In this document: positions 12,640 to 23,700 of the stretch, one piece after another
Layout of the letters: each line of letters starts with the position of its first letter
How positions within the stretch are numbered: the first letter of the stretch is position 1
Assembly (NCBI GenBank): GCA_019916065.1
Contig: CM034240.1
Location: 14,679,894-14,743,893 of the forward strand
DNA from: Vitellaria paradoxa
Taxonomy: Eukaryota; Streptophyta; Magnoliopsida; Ericales; Sapotaceae
Direction: 5' to 3'
DNA length: 64,000 nucleotides
Made by a program: the position numbers and the translations under genes
Notes under the pieces: generated by a model
Databases searched by the model: none
What the model was told of the DNA's origin: nothing
What the model saw: only the letters and a program-made list of their open reading frames with translations

Positions 12640-13121
12640 ATTCCATGACCACGAGACTGCAAAAGATTACATACCACGAGAGAATTAGTCGGAAGCAGAA
12701 GGCGCGCGTCTAATATATCAATTAGCATTGGTTTCTTCTGATCAGCAGAAGGAGATGCCAACTATATGAGAGGACTTGCTTGGATGCCTTCCCATGATTA
12801 TTTCTAATGCCACCCCTCCAAAACTATAAACACTGCGCTTCTCACTCGCAACCATTATGAAGGCAAGTGCTGCACAAACAAGAACACTTCACCAGAAAAG
12901 TTCGCATGTAGATTGAAACTTCTAACTTGATAAAGAGATTATCTATATCTTTATAGATATAGTTGGGAAACAAGATGTTTGGAAAAGGTAAAATTTCTAC
13001 CTGAAGCAATATATCCAACAGAGGCATCAGTTAAGATTTGATTTAATGAATTAGGAAACATCAATCTACGGTACCAAAGTCGGAGACAAAAATTTTTATT
13101 TGTCGCGAGTAGTATGACACT
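12640..13121 (-). pseudogene. Truncated LRR-receptor-kinase pseudogene (C-terminal kinase lobe)
   Basis: On the minus strand this copies the end of the intact kinase at 13748-16226. A remnant of the DFG region (VSDFGT, frame-shifted) is followed by LMFPNSLNQILTDASVGYIA. An intron at the same position comes next (13000-12870, donor GTAGAA, acceptor GTGCAG), then a second exon reading LAFIMVASEKRSVYSFGG and IIMGRHP. A frameshift and stop follow, after which [11 protein letters not shown] is recognisable in another frame. The LRRs, transmembrane segment and N-lobe are absent. The shared intron position shows that it arose by DNA duplication, not retroposition. It lies downstream of its functional neighbour in the same orientation. 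Confidence 0.85.
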
Positions 13122-13446
13122 TAACCCAAACAAATGTTAAGAAATTGCAGTTTCTCTAAAAGTACCCACTTTTTAAATTCTTAATAGTAATGAAGACATA
13201 AATCACCAAAATAGTGTGCGTCATTTTTCTTGATTGTACATTTTATTCTTCATTTTATTTATTTATTCTTTTTCAACTGCTTTTATATGTAAAGCACTAC
13301 TATATTTGAATTTATATATCCAACTTCTTTTTTTGTGTAAAACATTGCTATGTTTCAGTTCATGCAGGGAATGAGTAATATTGACTTCAGTGCTTGATCT
13401 TGGGCAGAAATTTTTGATGCAAAGGTATTATTATATTACACAATGG
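13122..13446. other. Spacer between pseudogene and kinase gene
   Basis: AT-rich DNA with no open frame of note. It may include decayed upstream sequence of the pseudogene copy. Confidence 0.5.
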
Positions 13447-13612
13447 TTCCGTTTAGATTTAAACAAAATAAAATAAAATCTTACAAATCTCTGTAAACAC
13501 GAATTACAAAATAATAAAATTTAAATTTTTCACTCACTACACGAATTACGAGACATTTACTTTTATAATTTTATTTTATTTTATATATTTTTATACAACT
13601 CCAAACACACCC
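13447..13612 (-). mobile_element. Small MITE, copy 1 of a local family
   Basis: In reverse orientation this about 165-bp segment matches the elements at 48193-48353 and 56195-56362. All share GTGTTTG-type ends, the internal motif TCGTAATTCGT, and CAGTGAGTGA (here TAGTGAGTGA), and end near CCGTTTGG or CAAACGG (here CCGTTTAG). It has no coding capacity. It sits about 135 bp past the stop codon of the receptor kinase, so it may lie in its 3' UTR. Confidence 0.7.
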
Positions 13613-13747
13613 AATAAAATAAATAGCAATTACTTTTTGGTACAAAGGTACTATCATATTACACACACATCATAATGGTTACAAAACCCACTGCACTGGA
13701 AGGAATGCGATGCTTAACGTTTCATTTCTGGCATCGACTTCATTAGC

Positions 13748-16226
13748 TCACTGCATAAAATCCATTTCTTGATTCTTTAACTGCAAGAGTGAAATTGCAC
13801 GAAGAGGTGTAGCCAGAATCCTTCTCCTGCGAGTGAGAAACTCCTGAGACACTCTTAGCATTGTCGGCCGACATCTGGGTTGTGAACACAAGCATGTAAA
13901 TGCCAGTGTAGTAGCTAGAACGAGAGTCTCCACAGCTAGAGGATTAGTTGGAGGCGAAAGGCGCGCATCCAAGATATCAATTAGCATTACGTTTTGGGCA
14001 GAAGGTGATGCCAACGATGAGAGAACTTCTCCCGGATGCCTTCCCATAATTGTTTCTAGTGCTACTACTCCGAAGCCATAAACATCACACTTCTCCGTTA
14101 CGACCATTGTATAGGCAAGTTCTGCACAAATCAAATAGAAAATTGCTAGAAGTGTACGTGGATTGAAAATTATAGCTTTTGATAAACGGATGCTTGAAAA
14201 CGGTAAAATTTTTACCTGGGGCAATATATCCAAGAGTGCCTGCAGTCAAGGTTTGATTTGATGAATCTGGGTACACCAATCTAGCCGTACCAAAGTCGGA
14301 GACAAAAGCTACCATTTCCGAGTTCAAAAGAATGTTGTCACTTGATATGTCTCTATGAACAATCGGGGGAGTGCAATCATGATGCAAGTAGGATAAAGCA
14401 TGTGCCGTTTCTTTGATGATGTTTATTCTGTGAATCCATTGCAATTCAATAGCTTCATCGTCAATCCTAAGGGCACGGAATAAGCTCCCCCTTTCCATGT
14501 ACTCGTACACTAGGAACATACACTTGCTGTGCAAACAAAACCCATAAAGCTTCACTATGTTCCGGTGGCGTACATTACTTAGCATCTGCACTTCATTTCT
14601 GAAACTCTTGTCGGAGGCTGGATCCTCTGCTTCAAAACGATGAAGCTTCTTCAGGGCAACTACTTTGCCGCTAGGCAACCGTGCTCTATAAACACTACCA
14701 TAACCGCCAGTTCCGATGCAATATTTGATGTCAAAATCATTTGTTGCCCTGATGATATCTTCATATGCAATTGTTCCATCATAGTTCCAAATTGTGAACA
14801 TATCCCCATTCTTAGTAACCTTTTCGGTTGGTTGATTGTTTGTTGACTTTAATCCATTGAAGAACACAAATCCAGTCAAAGCAAGTAAAACTATGATGGG
14901 CAGGGAAATTAGGAGTGTAAGCCTGACCACCTTGTTTTTCTTGGAAGACGGATTTTGCGGGATTTGACACTCGAGGGCTGTGTATGACAAATCTACAAAT
15001 GATAAGGAGCAAACAGAATAGGAGATTTTTCCAGAAAGATTATTGTGGGAGAGATTTAAGTACTCCAACTTCAATAAATTTGTTAATTCTGGTACAGTTC
15101 CACTCAAATAGTTACCACTCAATCCCAAGTGCTTCAAACCGTAGAATTTTCCTAATCCGTTTGGAAGAGTCCCTTTGAGAAAATTTTCAGATAGGTCTAT
15201 ATACATAATCGTACGGAAAAATATAATGAATTCAAGTTGGCCTGAAATTTTGTTTGACGACAAGTCAAGATAATTTAAGTATTTCCCAAACTGAGGAGGA
15301 ATCGTACCGTTAATCTGATTTGCAGACAAATTAAGATAAGACAAGGTGTTTATTTGAAGTATCAAAGATGGAATATGACCCGAGAGGTGATTATGACTGA
15401 GGTCTAAATCCATCAAGTAGGTCAAATTTCCTATCCAAGGAGGGATTGGACCAGTAAGCTGATTTGAATGTAGAAAACAAAACCTCAAATTGGTGAATTG
15501 ACCAATAGATGGAGGGATTGGACCAACGAGGTTATTATAACTAGTGTCCAAATATTGCAGATGTTTTAGATTCTTTATTTCTATAGGGATGGAACCTTGA
15601 AGTTGATTTGAAGAGAGGATCAAATGGATTAAACGGGTGAGGTTGCTAATAGATGGAGGGATGGGACCAATAAGGTTGTTATTGCTCAGATTCATATAAA
15701 CCAGGGTCTTCAAATTCTCCATTTGTGTGGGAACGGAACCGCTAATATGATTAGAAGAAATGTCAAGGTGGACTAGTTGTGTGACAGTACCCAGCAAGGT
15801 GGTAATAGCTTGCAAACTTCCAACAAGATTATTACGAGAGAGATCAAGGTATGTGAGGTATGAGAGAGTACCCAATTCGTCGGGGATACCTCCACGGAGG
15901 TTGGAGCGTCTCATGTCAACTGTTTCAAGGTTTGGCAAGGATGACCAATTCATGCTCTCCAGCTTTATTTTTTTAACTTGAGAATGGTGCCTTATCGCTG
16001 CGACACTTCCCGCCCCATTGCAAGTGATGCCTCTCAACTCGCAGTGATTTGCAGAAGAAGAAATATTTCCCCACCAACCGCTATTCTGTAGAGCTTTCTT
16101 CTCCATCGAGGATGAAAGTGGTGATGGTTTAGCAAAACCGGATGTTGAAATGATGATCATTGTCCCTACACATACTGCTGTGAGTATCTTAGAGTAAACA
16201 GAGGATGATGTGTTATTTTTCCTCAT
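13748..16226 (-). CDS. LRR receptor-like protein kinase, MIK2-like (LRR-RLK subfamily XII/MDIS1-interacting type)
   Basis: Exons 16226-14216 and 14121-13748 join in phase 1 across a 94-bp intron (GTAAAA...GTGCAG), giving 794 residues. The ATG at 16226 is preferred because it places a signal peptide ([19 protein letters not shown]) near the N terminus; an in-frame ATG at 16271 would add 15 residues. In order the protein has an LRR N-terminal cap with WWGN and a Cys pair, about 13 plant-type LRRs (LxxLxxLDLSxNxLxGxIP), a transmembrane segment ([20 protein letters not shown]) and a Ser/Thr kinase domain. The kinase has a glycine loop [15 protein letters not shown] lysine, HRDISSDN and DFG, and it ends with a normal C-lobe ([19 protein letters not shown]). 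In this clade the usual HRDxK lysine is replaced by Ser, a family trait and not damage. It is predicted to be a cell-surface receptor; relatives include MIK2, which senses SCOOP-type peptides, but the ligand here is unknown. The gene appears intact. Confidence 0.93.
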
Positions 16227-16383
16227 ATTTGACACACACACTAGGGATCTCGGATATTGTAGCTCTAGCATAAGCTGGTAAGCGTGTATTCATATTTAGA
16301 TTCAAAGCAAGCGGCTTTTAAGTACTATTGATCATGTGGAGCCTCTGGGGCCTTGACTTGCCAGCCGGCTGGAGGAACTACAA

Positions 16384-16424
16384 GTCAATACAGTGTGTGT
16401 GTGTGTGTGTTTTTTTTTTTTTTT
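16384..16424. repeat. GT microsatellite and poly(T)
   Basis: A (GT)n run of about 10 units passes straight into poly(T), roughly 160 bp upstream of the receptor kinase start codon. Confidence 0.85.
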
Positions 16425-16446
16425 AATTTAAAAACAGTATTTTTAA

Positions 16447-16929
16447 GGTGCGTTTAGTACCCAAAAATTTGGTAAAAATATCTGAAAGCTTTTAAAAATT
16501 TCTAAAAATCTCTATTACATTTTTACACATTCTTATCTTTTCAAAGTTAAAAAAAAAGTTTAATACATTTTTAAAAAAATGTTGATAAATAGAATTCGAT
16601 TAATCAAATAGAAATTTTTTTTTCCATTCTCACCATAAACATCCAAGCTACCGAATGACATCCACTTTGGCTATTTTTTTGGCGTTGTAGAAACCGTTTC
16701 AACAGCTTCGCACAGTAATTATTGTGCAAATGGATTATAGAAACCGTTTCGACAGATTGCAGTGTAATAATGTCATGATTGATACAAAATTTTAAGTCGT
16801 CCAAACGAAAACCCAATCTGTCGGAATTCCAAAAAACGTCATTTGAAATATGTGTACTAAACATAAAAAATTTTCCTAAACTATATTTTATCTTGTTTTA
16901 TCTTACTTTTTATTACTCCAAACACATCC
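16447..16929. mobile_element. Tourist-like MITE (483 bp)
   Basis: The ends GGTGCGTTTAGTA and (inverted) GGATGTGTTTGGAG form short imperfect terminal repeats, and TTAA is present on both flanks (16443-16446 and 16930-16933), as expected for PIF/Harbinger-type insertion. Internally TAGAAACCGTTTC occurs twice (about 16687 and 16738). It has no coding capacity. It lies in the upstream region of the receptor kinase. Confidence 0.6.
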
Positions 16930-17780
16930 TTAATCTTCGTCCTAAGACCAATTATCATTTATTAGGATTGACAACTCGAAAAGGCACAGATTCAATGGCC
17001 GGCTGGTTCACAGGCTCAGGTCTTTAAGTCTTCGCTCAAATAATGTCAGTTTTTGTATTGAATGTGTATATATTAATCCTCCGACAGTATGCCGGCTTGC
17101 AACGGTTTTCTGTTTTTTTTTTTTAATTTTTTTTCCAATAAAATTGACTTGCATGCATGCTTGATTTAAAGCTGACCAGGTGCCAAAGGGTTGTTTGGTG
17201 CTGTGTCTTGTTTAATAAAAAATAAAAAAAAAATTGAAAAGCTGATCAGGAAACTTTCAAAATATTGGTCCCATAGTTGACCAAGGCTCAGGTTAAGAAT
17301 TGGAGTTGACTGTAAAAATAGTCACTCAATTCCTAATCCTAATAACAAGTCATAAATTGTGGAGACGCCGTTCATCATTTTTCCTGCTCGCGCATTTATT
17401 TCTTTTTTATTTTTTTAATATTTTTTGTCCTTATCAAATTCTTTTATATATAAAGCAACTCTATATCTCAATTTATCCAACGTTTATATGCAAAACAATT
17501 CTATATTTCAATTTATCCAAGGATAAGGGATGAATAGTCTGAGTTCAGTGCTTGAATCCATAATGCAGAACTATAACTTGGGTCCTTTAACGAACCAGTT
17601 GAACATGTGAAATTATGTGTAACCTCTAGGCAAATAATGGCAGTGTCCCCATATACCTCGATCTGCTTGTCAAATGAAAGGGAGAGACACCAACCCAAAG
17701 AAGGCTAGCCCCGTACGAACTAAGACATTTGGCGATGCTGCTGCTGCCTTGTCCAGATTTTGTTTTTCGTTCCAACACAT
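16930..17780. other. Spacer, with the probable 3' UTR of the phosphopantetheinyl transferase at its right end
   Basis: No gene is supported between the two minus-strand genes. The right-hand 250 bp is GC-richer and plausibly is transcribed 3' sequence of the gene ending at 17781. ATATATCTCAATTTATCCAA-like duplicates lie near 17462 and 17503. Confidence 0.5.
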
Positions 17781-20700
17781 TCACATGTTAGGACTCCCCT
17801 TGGTTATTTCTTCCGCCCGGTGCATATCATGTTCTGGTTGTACGAGGATAGGTATTTTGCCGGCTTTACACGAAATGGTGATGAGTTGTTCCACTGTTCG
17901 CATCATGAAACTTGCATCCGGAAGATGAAGACCCAAATGGTACTGCTCTTCGTCGAACTCTGTTCTTTTTAATGTCCTCTTGTAAGTCTCAGTGGCAATC
18001 CTTGGGTGACCCCTGGCAATGGATACCTGTGGTGCCACAGAGAATTTAATGAGCCAGTAATGGTAATACAACAATGAGGATATGGGGAAAATCAACAATC
18101 TTTTACTTCAAGGTTGGGCCCCTGAGGGCCATAAGTTTGGAACAGGCATTTGCCAATTGGACAACTACTTGACAAAAGTCACAAAACTATCTATTCGGTG
18201 TAGCGCCTTAGTGTAAACAAGGGAAAACCTTGTTCTTGACACAGGGATAAAGGGCTAGATATCGTTCTGGCGCAGCTTCTTGAATCAACAAGAGAGAGAG
18301 AGAGAGAGAGAGACTTTTATTTAGGAATATGCCTCTCTACCTTTTTACCTAAAAGTGCTACCAAAATCATGTGGCAATGGCACCTCCATAGTGAAAAGGT
18401 TTCTTTCATGGGTTATTTTTTTCCAAAGTGACATGTTTAAGTTGCCACATCGTTCTGCTAATTTTTTCTGCCAAAATTTTCTGGTGGGATAGCACCATTA
18501 TTTCTTTTATCAATGAATGCCCTTAAAATTAAGGGTTGCAACCCTATTTATCGCCGAATGATAGAGCTAAAATAGGAAATGCCATGAAAATAAGGATTAT
18601 TAATTAAAAAGAAAATCAGAATAAAATTACTATTCATAAACTAACAAAGCTAGGATCCACAAAATAACAAGAGAAAGGAAATTGTCAAATCAGGAGATCC
18701 TATCAAAGGAAGAACTTCTGTTAATCAATTGAATCAATCTTGGCCATTTGTTGATCTTCTGAAATTAAGTAGACAGATCTCTTGGCCCTTGATATCTGAT
18801 TTTGTTTGATCTGTTGTCTCTCCCAGTTATTTTCAAACTTATGTGTTCCTAATGTCAAATTCTGATTTCTTCCGAAAAACAAAGGAGGGAATTACTTCTA
18901 CCTCCCTAGCATAATGCTGCTTTCCAAGCAATTTTCAAAGTTATTTCATATATGTGCAAACATCACAAAACTATAGAAACACATAAACACCATGATCATA
19001 CCGCCTTAACAGTGTCAAAACACTATATTCATGAATCCACAATATATTGACAGCGGGAAGCAGAGCACGAGAATGAAAGAGAGAAATCATCGGAAACTAA
19101 CCGTGTGTCTTTTCCCCAGCTCATAAAGCCAAAATCTCCACTCCTTTAATTCATTTCCATCAACTTTAACAAATATATTGGTCCAATTAATGTGATGAAA
19201 TTCCACGCAATCCAATCTATGTCCCACTCCAGTACCAATGGCCTTGACAAATGCTTCCTTCAGACACCAATACCTGTATAAGTGATCTGAAGTGGTCGGT
19301 AGGACATACATGGTTACTTTAAGTGGTAAATAGTCTCAGATATTTAATTATATATATATGCATATTGAGAACCTGGTATATCATTAGAAGGAACCAAAAT
19401 GTGGTCGTAACATAGTTTAAAGGGATAGGTAAGAAGTGAGCAAAGGTTGAAACAACCAGTAGCATTATTTGGGAAAAAGGCACCGTATCGAGTTTACATG
19501 GGCTTTGATAGATTCCAGTGTCTGTAAAATCCGAACTAACTGTCCTGCTTGTGAATAGGAAAATTTGAATAAAACTTAACTGTCCAACTGAATTATTATT
19601 TATTTATTTTTAATAAACAGCTACTGTCCAACTGAATTATTAAAAAAACATTGTAAAATGTTCTATAGGGATTATTCATAGGATCTAAATTTGCTAGGTC
19701 CCAGAGTAAGCATCCATTTTATTTTATTTATTTATTTCTTTATTTTTTGTGATTAAGTTAAATATGGATACTTACATGAAAAGGAAGGATGAGACTATGC
19801 ATGCTGCAAAAAGAAAAAGACTTCATGCGACGAGGAAGAATTTTTTTGCATGAAGCCAAGATAAATAGAATTCAGAGCACTTATTCATGGGGAAAATCAA
19901 AGAGAGAGGAGAGAGAGAGAGACAAAAACAGGCTAAGACGGATGTTTATTCTAAGAGTTGGAAAATTTATGCAAGTGTCATATATAGTCATAAAATTGAA
20001 GTTATTATAAAGGACTAAGTTCTATTACCAAGTAAGAGAACATGGAAGAGCATGGTTTAATTAGGATGTGGAAGCAAACTACTAGGTTTTTCTGTTGATT
20101 ATGCTCTTTAGTTAGTGTTGGGAATTTAGGCCTCCTAAATTCACCCCCTCAGGATCTATCTTTGGCAAAATATAAAGAAAAACAAAGAAATAATGACAAC
20201 ACAAGAATTTACGTGGAAAAACTCCCAAAAAACGAAGGAAAAAACCACGGGCACTCAAAGAAGAAAATCCACTTTGTGAAAAATTCTTACAATCATACAA
20301 TTCTTCCTCTCACACCCAAAACCCCATTACACCCAAAAAAAATTGCCCTAAGCAATCTTTAACTCTCACCTTATAAAAGAGGAATTTAACTAGAGTCAAA
20401 ATTTGCTATAGAAATCTTTGACTTTGACTGGTGCACTTAACCAAAGGAGAGGAGGCATTTATTTATAACCTCACAAGACATCTTTTTTTTTTTTGCGAGA
20501 AACTGATGTGGGACTCCTAAAGGAGCCATTGCACAGTAATCTCTACCTTGGCAATTTTAGTTGGTCCTACATTCAACCTTCACCTCCAGGAGATTCTGAA
20601 AACATAACCTCTTAGTCATAGAGAATTATCATGCTCCAAGGGCATCATGCTCCACCATAAAGAGCATGCATACTTAGAATAAACCAATTCCAAACATTTC

Positions 20701-23700
20701 ACTTCAGCACATGTTGAAAACCTTGCTGAAAAATTATGGTGCAACTCCCATATTTGGCTTTCTTGCAAGTTTATTAGCCATCAACATAAATTTCCACTAG
20801 ACACCTTGCATCAATGCCAAATCAATACTTGTGTGCAAACTTGTGGATTCGCTAACAATAACATATCCTCTATCATGGCAATTTTCGGGATTAGCGGCAT
20901 CCCATAAGGATACAGTGTTAGTGACATTGTCAGTCTCTCCATTTACTGACTGTAGCCATTTGCCGAATCCGCTCCACCTCTGACAATTTTTCCTGACGTG
21001 CCTAGATTGTCCACACCTCCAACAGAGCACTGCTAATACCGGAGGTTGGTCTACCTGCCTTGTGTAATCCTAATTGAATCAAAATGTTCTTGACTTGCAT
21101 TTGCCACAAGTCAAAATTGATTCTTCGTCGAATTTCTCTACCTCAAACCTGACAAGATTTGAAACCCTATTTCCTGACATTTTTTTTTTCTACACTTCTG
21201 CCTTGATGAATTTTGTTGTTGAAGTGAATAATACCCACTATGTAAGTTCCTAGGAAAAATTGGAGGGGACATACTGATCTCACTTGAAACCTAATTTTCT
21301 AGACAGAAGCTCATTAGATTTGTACGCATCCACACTACCACACCAAAGCTCTACTACACCAAAGGACCCAAGCTCTGATATCACTTATTGGGATTATTAT
21401 TTCTCTATTCTTCTTGATATTTTGCCAAAGGCAGATCCTGAGATAGGTGAATTTAGGAGGCCTAAATTCACCTATCTCAGGATTTGCCTGTTGAAATAAA
21501 AGAAGAAATAAAATATTGAAAAGAAAAGAATTGTATTAATGTGTATTTTGAATACAATAGAATAGCAACTCTATTTATAGAGGTGCCAAAGTAGAATCAG
21601 AATAGAAATAGGAAACTAAATTAGAATAGGAATAGGAAACTATAAGAAAACTTATAATGAAAAAAGAAAAGAATTTCCTAATTATAATTTCTAAATTTCT
21701 ATATCTTATATATGTCAACACCCTCCCTCAAACTCAAGATGGGAAATTAGAGACCAACTTGAGTTTGGAGATTAAGAACTGGAAAGCAGTCAACACATCC
21801 CTATCACTTCGCGCAGGTTACACGTCTTGAGAGGTCACAAACATAGCTTTGGTTAGATGCCGTAAGATCACGAGCTCAAATCTACTAATGCGCCTCGAGG
21901 TCACAAAAAAACGTAGATCTAAATCTACTAATGCCCCTCGAAGTCATAAAAACATAGATTCAAATCTACTAACGTGCCTTAAGGACACAAAAAAACGTAG
22001 ATCCAAAACTACTAGCGCACCTCGAAGACACAAAAATGTAGATCAAAATCTACTAACGCGCTTCGAGGACACAAAAATATAGATCCAAAACTACTAGCGC
22101 ACCTCGAAGACACAAAAATGTAGATCAAAATCTACTAACGCGCTTCGAGGACACAAAAATATAGATCACGAACCCAAATCTACTAACGTGCCTCGAGGTC
22201 ACAAAAATGTAGATTACGAGCCAAAATCTACTGACAGTCCTCGAGGTCACAAAAACATAGATCATGAATCAAAATCTACTAACGTGCCTCGAGGTCACAA
22301 AAATGTAGATTACGAGCCAAAATCTACTAACGAGCCTCGAGGTGACAAAAATGTAGATCAGGGGGAAACGTGCTGAATGGTCAAGATACGCAAAGCCAAA
22401 AGCGCAAGATAGCATGTCCATGTCTCCAAACGTGTGATTGGGGTCTTCAATAGAGAAACTGAAGCAGCAACAAATATCTCCAAAAGAGAAACTCAAAAGC
22501 CAAAAGCGCAAGATAACATGTGCATGTCTCCAACAGAGTGATCGATGTCTTCAATAGAAAAAACTGATGTAACAAGAAGTATCTCCAAAAGAGAAACTTG
22601 AAATTTAAAAAATTCCAAAAAAACTAGATATAGGAATAAACAAAAAATGATATGAAATTGGGTAGAGGAGCAGCGGAGGTAGCAGCGATGCCAGGAAGGG
22701 CAACACTTTTGGCCAAAGATGTGGTTGTTAGATACCTAGTCTACCCAGGATCAAAAATCATAGGCTCTGATACCATGTTGAAATAAAAGAAGAAATAAAA
22801 TATTGAAAAGAAAAGAATTGTATTAATGTGTATTTTGAATACAATAGAATAGCAACTCTATTTATAGAGGTGCCAAAGTAGAATCGGAATAGAAATAGGA
22901 AACTAAATTAGAATAGGAATAGGAAACTATAAGAAAACTTATAATGAAAAAAAAAAAGAATTTCCTAATTATAATTTCTAAATTTCTATATCTTATATAT
23001 GTCAACATTGCCTTTGGCAAAATATCAAGAAGAATAGAGAAGTAATAACAACATAAGAATTTACCAAGAAAAACTCCAAACTGGAAAAAAAAAACCATAG
23101 GTACTCAGAAAAGAAAATCCACTATGTGAAAATTTCATAAAATCACACAATTCTTCCTCACACCCAAAGCCCCATTATACCCACAAAGAATTGCCCCAAA
23201 CAATCTTTAACTCGCAATCTTTAACTCTCACCTCACAAAAGAGGAATTTAGTTAGAGTCAAAATTCGCTATACAAATCTTTGACTTTAGCTGGTGCAATT
23301 AACCAAAAGGGAGGAGACCTTTATTTATAACCTCACAAGATCTCTCCTTCTTTGTGAGAAACCAATGTGGAACTCTTAAAGGAGCCACCACACCAACAAT
23401 AAGAGGGAGATTGTTGGAGTTCCCACATCGGTTATGAAAGGAGTTGGTGGTCAGTATATAAGTGTGAGGAAAAATCTCACCCAACGAGTTAGATTTTGGA
23501 GATGAGATAGGTCCAAGACCATCTAACAACTGGTATCTTCAAAGCATAGGTGTACCATCAATCTTAGTCCATCGGGAAAAACAGATTGCCCAGGTGCACT
23601 ATCAATCTTAGTTCATTGGGAGGAACGGATTGTTACTTCCTTCGACCCAAGGCCTGATATGTGAAGGAGGAGATTATTGGAGTTCCCACATTGGTTGTGA

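Larger units (their letters stand above)
21402..23040. repeat. 56-bp-arm palindrome at the LTR edge, split by the TRIM
   Basis: The left arm is 21402-21457 and the spacer AGG is 21458-21460. The right arm is 21461-21488 continued at 23013-23040, once the TRIM and one copy of its TTGCC duplication are removed. The arms match with one mismatch in 56. The other LTR has only a short palindrome here (AATTTAGG CCT CCTAAATT at about 20123). Confidence 0.85.
20116..23399 (-). mobile_element. Degenerate, internally deleted copia-type LTR retrotransposon with a nested TRIM
   Basis: The left LTR begins TGTTGGGAATTTAGG at 20116 and runs to about 20534. The right LTR begins TATTGGG at 21386 and, after a 1.5-kb insertion, continues from 23013 to about 23399. 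The two share long stretches such as AGAGGAATTTA and CAAATCTTTGACTTT. Next to the right LTR, 21371-21383 is the complement of a tRNA-iMet-like primer site (TGATATCAGAGCT on the minus strand), so the element is on the minus strand with its 5' LTR at the right. The interior, under 1 kb, keeps only gag scraps. No exact target-site duplication was found. It lies inside intron 3 of the phosphopantetheinyl transferase. Confidence 0.8.

Noticed and set aside
14640..15981. Plus-strand open frames over the receptor kinase
   Set aside because: They are shadows of the minus-strand LRR and kinase coding sequence.
20797..21030. Host CCHC zinc-knuckle protein gene
   Set aside because: It is flanked by LTRs and preceded by copia gag sequence in a shifted frame, so it is retrotransposon debris.
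21860..22365. CRISPR-like array
   Set aside because: The units vary throughout with no constant repeat alternating with unique spacers, and the array lies inside a plant TRIM. It is a minisatellite.
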